Shown here piece by piece: positions 19,954-25,011 of a DNA stretch of 25,011 bases. This DNA is from Mucidula mucida. Lineage: Eukaryota; Basidiomycota; Agaricomycetes; Agaricales; Physalacriaceae. The stretch's first letter is position 1. Each line of letters starts with the position of its first letter. The position numbers and the translations under genes were made by a program. Under the pieces are notes generated by a model. The model was given only the letters and a program-made list of their open reading frames with translations, did not search any database and was not told the DNA's origin. Where the stretch lies: positions 1-25,011 of the forward strand of contig JADNYV010000503.1 of the NCBI GenBank assembly GCA_015501055.1. Direction: 5' to 3'.

Positions 19954-22404
19954 ATGGCTACCCTTAGCTCGCCACGCCATCTCCGCAATCGCACGACTCC
20001 CGCAATCCCCGCACCCAGACAAATATCACGCATTCCAGTAAGTTCCGCACACCGAACGCGGACTGTTCCCCCTGGCCTAATTATCAATCCAGAAGTGGCT
20101 AGAAATACCCCCGTACCCCGCTCCCGCTCGAACTCCCTAGATTCACTCGACGACTTTGACTTTGACAATATGCCTGCGAACGACCCGCCATCCATCATCA
20201 CCCCCGGGACACGCATGAACCCCCCCGTTATAAACCAAACCTCCGAGAAACTTACCGACAAACATTTCAAAACGTACCAGAAACACTGCGTATCCTGGCT
20301 CGCCACCGTTCATCCCAAAGTCGACGCCAAGAAGGTCGTGCCATTACTCGCGCCCGGACTCGTACATCAACAACTCGAAACGTACTACGATGCCCGCTCC
20401 GCGCAGCTAGATGGCAAAACGGTCGAAGAGTTCGTTGACGCCTTGAGGGCGCGCTCACACGGACCCGAACACTACAAACGCATACACGAGAACTTGAAGA
20501 AGGCCAAGCAGGGCGCGCTCCACGTCAACGACTGGTTCGAATTCGTCATTGTTGCTGCGGACAAACTAGCCGCCTCGAAGAAATACGCCCTCACGGATCG
20601 CGATAGAATCGCCACCATCAGAGATGGACTATCTGTACGGATGAAGAACAAACTCTTGGAGCGGAAGGATATCAAAGAATATGGAGACAGCATTGCGGAT
20701 GGGTCGTGTGTCGACGTGGAAAAGTGGACAATATACCAGGATAAGCTACAGGAAATCCAGGAGCTCATCAATGCACAAGAGGAGAACGAAGCAGGCGACG
20801 GAGGTTCTCGTGCGCGACCTTCCGTCGCTGCGATCAACAACTTCGCTGGCATCCCCGCACCAACTTGGCCTGGTGCTTCCCTTCCAGCGTACCCCATGCC
20901 GCAGCCTGGGAATGCCGGCTATATGGCCGTGGCTGCAGTGACTGCCGACGCTGGAACGCGATCGCTCGAGGAATGGTTCACGCTGAGGTACCTTGTGAAT
21001 GGTTGCCTGAAGTGCCTCATGCCGTGGCAGAATCACCGCGGCGCGGACAAGAAATGTCAGGACCCAGACCACGATGCGCCCGAACGCAACCTACGTTGGT
21101 GCTTGGACTGGGCGTCGGCCAATCCAAACGGCTTCGAGAACGCCGCGCTCGCCCCCGGTTTCCAACCTCGCCGCCCTACGAATGTTTCCGCAGAGGACAT
21201 TAGCAACACAATCGCCTATAATATGGCAGAGCGCGGTCTCAAGCCACACCTCGTCCCCGAGTTTTATAGACGATTCCGCCCTGACTTATTCGCTGGCGCT
21301 CCACGTCCCCAGTCTTATGCCCCCGGCTCTCGTAGAGCAATGCCGCCCCCGAGTGCACCACGTGCGGATGTGGGATACGGTCCCGCTACTGGCGCGAACA
21401 GAGTGCCCGTTCCCCAACCTTCAGGACCCTACGGCGTTCCACCTGCTCCCCGTGCCCAGAATAATTTCACAATGCCCACCGCTCCCGCCAACGTCGGTGT
21501 CCTGTTCCAGCACTCGTCGTACGATATTCCTGGACAAGGTTATAGCGCCTGGCAGCCGCAGGCTCCCTCGAGGTTTAACGTCGCGAGTATCAACAGCGGA
21601 CGCGGCAGACAGACCAACTTCCACGCGGCTGCCGTCCTTGGGGATTACCCTACCGACGATTACGACTCAGCGGGGAATTCTTCGCACTCGTCTTACGGTA
21701 ACACCACCCATACTAGACATGGCGATAATTTTCCTAACGACAGTAGAGGCACTTCCCGCGCACGCAGAGCTCCGTCCAGGTCGCGAGAGCGATCTCCCTC
21801 CGAGCGCGTGACTCGCGCCCGCCAGGCCACGGACTCCCCGAGATATGAGCGTACAGAGAGGAAATTGCCACACTCGCGCGGGCGGAAAGAGGGATGGTCT
21901 CGTAGTGGCCTCACCGACGACGATATGAAGAAGTTCCTGGCATCGCGCCTACACTCTCCGTCTCCGGACAACAGGCGTCCTTCGCGTAGGGCCCGAGAGG
22001 AAGGAAACGAATCCTTGCCTGAACTCCTTGACATGACAGATGATGAGGAAGGTTTTGAAGAGGGCGATTTTGACGATGAGGATTCCGAGGAGGACTACGT
22101 TCTGCCAGCCTCGAAGAGGTCGCACAAAGGAAAAGAGCGCGCGAGGACGACCTCATCAGAGAAGGAAGAAGCGACCGTTAATGCCATCGTCACGGAGGAG
22201 GTCTCTGAACCGTCCGAGAAGGCTGAGCCCGAAGATGAACACGAGTCTGGAAAAGAGAATGTAAACACCGTGAGTGACACCCTCAATTGTCCGATTTCCT
22301 ACCACACCTTGTGTGGAAATGCGCAGTCACGGATAATTCCCGCGCCTTCTTGCCACAACGACCTTTTAACGCGCTGCTCGACGACGGCTCACCGTTTGTT
22401 TTGA
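19954..22404 (+). CDS. gag: Retrotransposon Gag (capsid/nucleocapsid)
   Basis: An 816-codon frame starts at the ATG in AATATGGCT. After a basic, Pro-rich N-terminus and an acidic DSLDDFDFDN patch comes a helical capsid-like region (about residues 95-280; for example HVNDWFEFVIVAADKLAA). A Cys/His cluster follows at about 21002-21060, reading C-x2-C-x6-H-x6-C (starting CLKC), an expanded form of the usual CCHC zinc knuckle C-x2-C-x4-H-x4-C. Then come a long disordered Pro/Ala/Tyr-rich part, an Arg/Ser-rich stretch (about 21750-21990) and an acidic Glu/Asp stretch ending near KENVNT. The last 45 or so codons overlap the start of pol in another frame and look like read-through of pol sequence, so the true C-terminus is probably near 22270. 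This is the longest undamaged frame in the window. Confidence 0.88.
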   Translation: MATLSSPRHLRNRTTPAIPAPRQISRIPVSSAHRTRTVPPGLIINPEVARNTPVPRSRSNSLDSLDDFDFDNMPANDPPSIITPGTRMNPPVINQTSEKLTDKHFKTYQKHCVSWLATVHPKVDAKKVVPLLAPGLVHQQLETYYDARSAQLDGKTVEEFVDALRARSHGPEHYKRIHENLKKAKQGALHVNDWFEFVIVAADKLAASKKYALTDRDRIATIRDGLSVRMKNKLLERKDIKEYGDSIADGSCVDVEKWTIYQDKLQEIQELINAQEENEAGDGGSRARPSVAAINNFAGIPAPTWPGASLPAYPMPQPGNAGYMAVAAVTADAGTRSLEEWFTLRYLVNGCLKCLMPWQNHRGADKKCQDPDHDAPERNLRWCLDWASANPNGFENAALAPGFQPRRPTNVSAEDISNTIAYNMAERGLKPHLVPEFYRRFRPDLFAGAPRPQSYAPGSRRAMPPPSAPRADVGYGPATGANRVPVPQPSGPYGVPPAPRAQNNFTMPTAPANVGVLFQHSSYDIPGQGYSAWQPQAPSRFNVASINSGRGRQTNFHAAAVLGDYPTDDYDSAGNSSHSSYGNTTHTRHGDNFPNDSRGTSRARRAPSRSRERSPSERVTRARQATDSPRYERTERKLPHSRGRKEGWSRSGLTDDDMKKFLASRLHSPSPDNRRPSRRAREEGNESLPELLDMTDDEEGFEEGDFDDEDSEEDYVLPASKRSHKGKERARTTSSEKEEATVNAIVTEEVSEPSEKAEPEDEHESGKENVNTVSDTLNCPISYHTLCGNAQSRIIPAPSCHNDLLTRCSTTAHRLF

Positions 22405-25011
22405 TCAGGCCTGAAGTTGTCGACACATGCAAATTGAAGAGACGCCGATTACCTGAACCGATTATCATGGACACTGCAACACCGAATGAAGATTCTTGTA
22501 CAACGATAAACGAATATGTAGACCTCCAGCTTTCTGATCCTTCTGGCACTTGGACAGCCCGCACCGTACGCGCGTTGATCGCACCCGGCCTTTGTTACGC
22601 TTTGATACTAGGACTCCCTTTCCTCGCACGTAATTCCATAGTTCTAGATCCTGAATGTCGTTCCGCCGTCAATAAACAAACCGGCTTTGATTTGTTACAC
22701 CCGAGGGTACCTACCGCACCGATTTGCTCCCAGAAGACCAAGTTAGTGGATCAGATTAAGGAGACCCGGCGAGGTTTCAGTGCTCTAAAGAAGGAGCTGA
22801 AGATGGAGACAGATGCACGTCGTGAAGCGGTGAATGCTCGTTGTGAGGTGGTACAGCCTTACTGCCCGGTGGCAGCTGTCAAACAGAGAGTGGAGGAGTT
22901 GGCGGGGACAGCACGACTAACGGAGCGCTCGGATTCTATTAAAGCTGAGTTTCCCGACGTATTTAAACCATTACCGCACGTGGATGAGATGCCAGGGGAG
23001 ATCACTTGCAAAATCGAATTGTTAGACGCGTCAAAAAAGATTTCATGCAGGAGTTACCAGTGCCCCAGGAAGTATAAAGAGGCATGGCGTACATTGTTGA
23101 ATGCGCACCTGGATGCCGGACGCATCCGACCATCATCCTCGTCCTTCGCATCACCAGCATTCCTAGTGCCGAAAGCGGATCCGACTGCCCTGCCCCGTTG
23201 GGTAAATGACTACAGGCTGCTGAACGCGAATATTAAGACTGATAGATATCCACTTCCGCGCGTAGACGACATTCTGAATGATGCTGCTAAAGGAAAGATT
23301 TGGGGAAAGTGTGACCTCACCGACAGTTTTTACCACTCGAAGATGGATGAGGAAGAGTATCCCATACACCGCTGTCTCCACGCCTTTCGGCTTGTATGAA
23401 TGGGTAGTCATGCCTCAAGGCATGAAGAACTCACCTTCGGTACATCAAAGAAGAGTCAATCATGCTCTACGCGACTACATAGGCAAGTTCTGCCACGTCT
23501 ACCTCGACGATATCATTATCTGGTCCGAAACGGAAGAACAACATGCAGAACACGTACGCCTCATACTCGAGGCGCTGAGGTTGAATAAACTCTTCTGTAA
23601 CCCTAAGAAATGTGAATTCTTCAAATATGAGATACGCTTCCTAGGTCACACAATATCACGTAGAGGAATCGAGGCCGATGATAGTAAGATTGCGCGTGTA
23701 AAGGATTGGCCAATTCCAAAGACGCCTGGTGATGTTCGTGGATTTCTTGGTTTAGTGAGATATCTGGCATCTTTTTTGAAGAATCTAGCGGAGTTCACGC
23801 GGGTATTATCACCTTTCACGTCGATGAAGGACACAGGCCCCGATTAATTGGTTAGAGAAACATCAAGAAGCTTTCGACAATATTAAGAACCTCGTACTAT
23901 CCGCGGAGTGCCTAACGGTTATCGACCACGAGAGCCCAGGCGACAATAAGATATTCTTAACGTGCGACGCGAGCGACTGGAGAACGGGTTGCTGCTTATC
24001 GTGGGGACCAACATGGGAAAGCGCACGCCCCGTTGCTTACGACTCAATGCAGTTAACGGGCGCACAACGGAATTATGCTGTACACGAGAAAGAGTTATTG
24101 GCCGATCATGCGGGGTATAAAGAAATTCCGTGCGGACCTTCTAGGAGAACACTTCTTTGTGTATACAGACCACCGAACCCTCGAGAATTTCTTATCCCAG
24201 AAAGCACTCTCCCGACGCCAGGCTCGCTGGCTTGAGGAATTGTCGCAGTTCGATATGACCATCAGGTATATTCGAGGAGAAGACAATACAGTTGCCGATG
24301 CGCTATCGCGACTACCACCTGAGGATGATGCTATCAGCGATGTTGATCCTGAGGAGACTGACCTGAGCTCCTGGCAGGCATGGCTGAAGACGACTGGGTA
24401 TAGTGCGGTATCCGCTATACAGGACACGTCGTCTGCAAGAGGTACCTCCCTGCGGATCTCAGCAGACAAGAAGCTTCTGGCACAGATTAAGAAGGGATAT
24501 GTAGAAGACGCGTTCTGTAAGAAGTTTTGTTTCTGGAGAGAAGATTATGCCAGCGGTGACGGAGAAGGATGGCTTATGGTTCATCGCAGACAGGCTCCTA
24601 GTACCACGAACGGAACGATCAGAGAGGACCTTTTCAGGCTCGCGCACGACGCTATGGGTCACTTCGGCGCGGATAAGAATTATGCGACCCTACGGGATTC
24701 GTACTATTGGCCGAATATGAGAAGGGATTTGGAACGGGCGTACGTACCGGCTTGCACGGATTGCGCGAGGAACAAGACAGACACGCATCCACATAGAGGA
24801 CCTTTGCATCCTCTGGCCGTACCTGATGAGCGTGGCAAAAGCGTCGGTATGGATTTTGTCGGTCCTCTCCCTGAAGAAGATGGATATGATTATGTTGTGA
24901 CGATGACGGACAGACTAGGTTCTGACGTACGCATTGGTCCCCTGCAGGACGGACATGACGGCAGAGCAGTTCGCGGATATATTCTTTGATAACTGGTATT
25001 GTGAGAATGGT
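22278..25011 (+). pseudogene. pol: Retrotransposon Pol: protease, reverse transcriptase, RNase H, integrase (partial, frame-broken)
   Basis: The frame opens at 22278, in the -1 frame relative to gag. Protease: LLDDGSPFVLI with the catalytic-type D-G-S at 22380-22391, and ILGLPFL farther on. Reverse transcriptase: WVNDYRLLN near 23198, the first catalytic Asp in CDLTDSF near 23310, PFGLYEWVVMPQGM near 23380-23420, and YLDD at 23500-23511. RNase H: TCDASDW near 23960, HEKELL near 24085, YTDHRTLE near 24160, and DNTVADALSR near 24280. Integrase: the HHCC zinc module, with His at 24645 and 24660 and the C-x2-C near 24755, then the first catalytic Asp in GMDFVGPL near 24850. The second Asp and the Glu are beyond the window end. 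Frame changes near 23365, 23840, 24100 and 24935 break it into at least five pieces, each still readable, which suggests a fairly recent loss. No chromodomain can be seen because the C-terminus is missing. Confidence 0.9.

Larger units (their letters stand above)
19066..25011 (+). mobile_element. Ty3/gypsy LTR retrotransposon, 5' part, decayed
   Basis: The order putative LTR, primer-binding site, leader, gag, protease, reverse transcriptase, RNase H, integrase is that of Ty3/gypsy (Metaviridae) elements; Ty1/copia elements place integrase before reverse transcriptase. The window ends inside integrase, so the rest of pol and the 3' LTR are outside. Besides the normal gag/pol frame change, pol shifts frame near 23365, 23840, 24100 and 24935, so this copy cannot make a full polyprotein. 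The insertion lies about 280 nt from the 5' end of the hypothetical minus-strand gene. Its age cannot be estimated without the second LTR. Confidence 0.93.

Noticed and set aside
19824..20306. 160-codon minus-strand frame opposite the gag start
   Set aside because: Shadow of the gag frame and the pyrimidine-rich leader; no independent signal.
24900..24930. Asp in TMTDRLGSD as the second integrase catalytic residue
   Set aside because: It is too close to the first Asp in GMDF. In Ty3-type integrases the second Asp lies farther on, beyond the window.

Overview
The window looks like a basidiomycete (agaricomycete-type) fungal chromosome. Genes are split by many introns of about 41-56 nt with GT..AG ends and CTNAY-like branch points. 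There is an AA5_1 copper radical oxidase typical of wood- and litter-decaying fungi, and the right end is a fungal Ty3/gypsy retrotransposon. The region is gene-poor and decayed: several genes can be recognised only as broken remnants. No prokaryotic operon, CRISPR array, rRNA or convincing tRNA was seen.

Layout. (1) 395-2810 and 10975-13435 are two copies of a segment of about 2.4 kb, each with a six-exon minus-strand gene for an unrecognised Pro/Ala/Gln/Tyr-rich protein of about 406 aa. Its middle exons are tandem exon+intron duplications. (2) 3485-5480 (+) is a kinesin motor pseudogene that lost most of its P-loop. (3) 6025-8500 (+) is a copper radical oxidase (glyoxal-oxidase-like) gene that I can splice from ATG to stop in 14 exons, one only 18 nt long; it appears intact. 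(4) 8550-9290 (+) is a second, motor-less copy of the kinesin tail, so kinesin-tail remnants flank the oxidase. (5) 14165-14780 (-) is a decayed berberine-bridge-type FAD oxidoreductase. (6) 16615-18783 (-) is a likely multi-exon gene of unknown function. (7) 19066-25011 (+) is a Ty3/gypsy element entering the window: a short putative 5' LTR, primer-binding site, pyrimidine-rich leader, gag, then protease, reverse transcriptase, RNase H and the start of integrase, with several frame breaks in pol. Its 3' part lies beyond the window.

How the parts relate. The oxidase is the only clearly intact enzyme; it would be secreted and make H2O2 for peroxidases. The duplicated tandem-exon gene pair is the most unusual item. 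Its internal exons all have phase-2 borders and lengths that are multiples of three (before single-base losses), and the two copies are almost identical only over exon 1, intron 1 and the promoter, which suggests recent gene conversion. Every break in this pair is one missing G in a run of six G, so assembly error must be separated from real inactivation.
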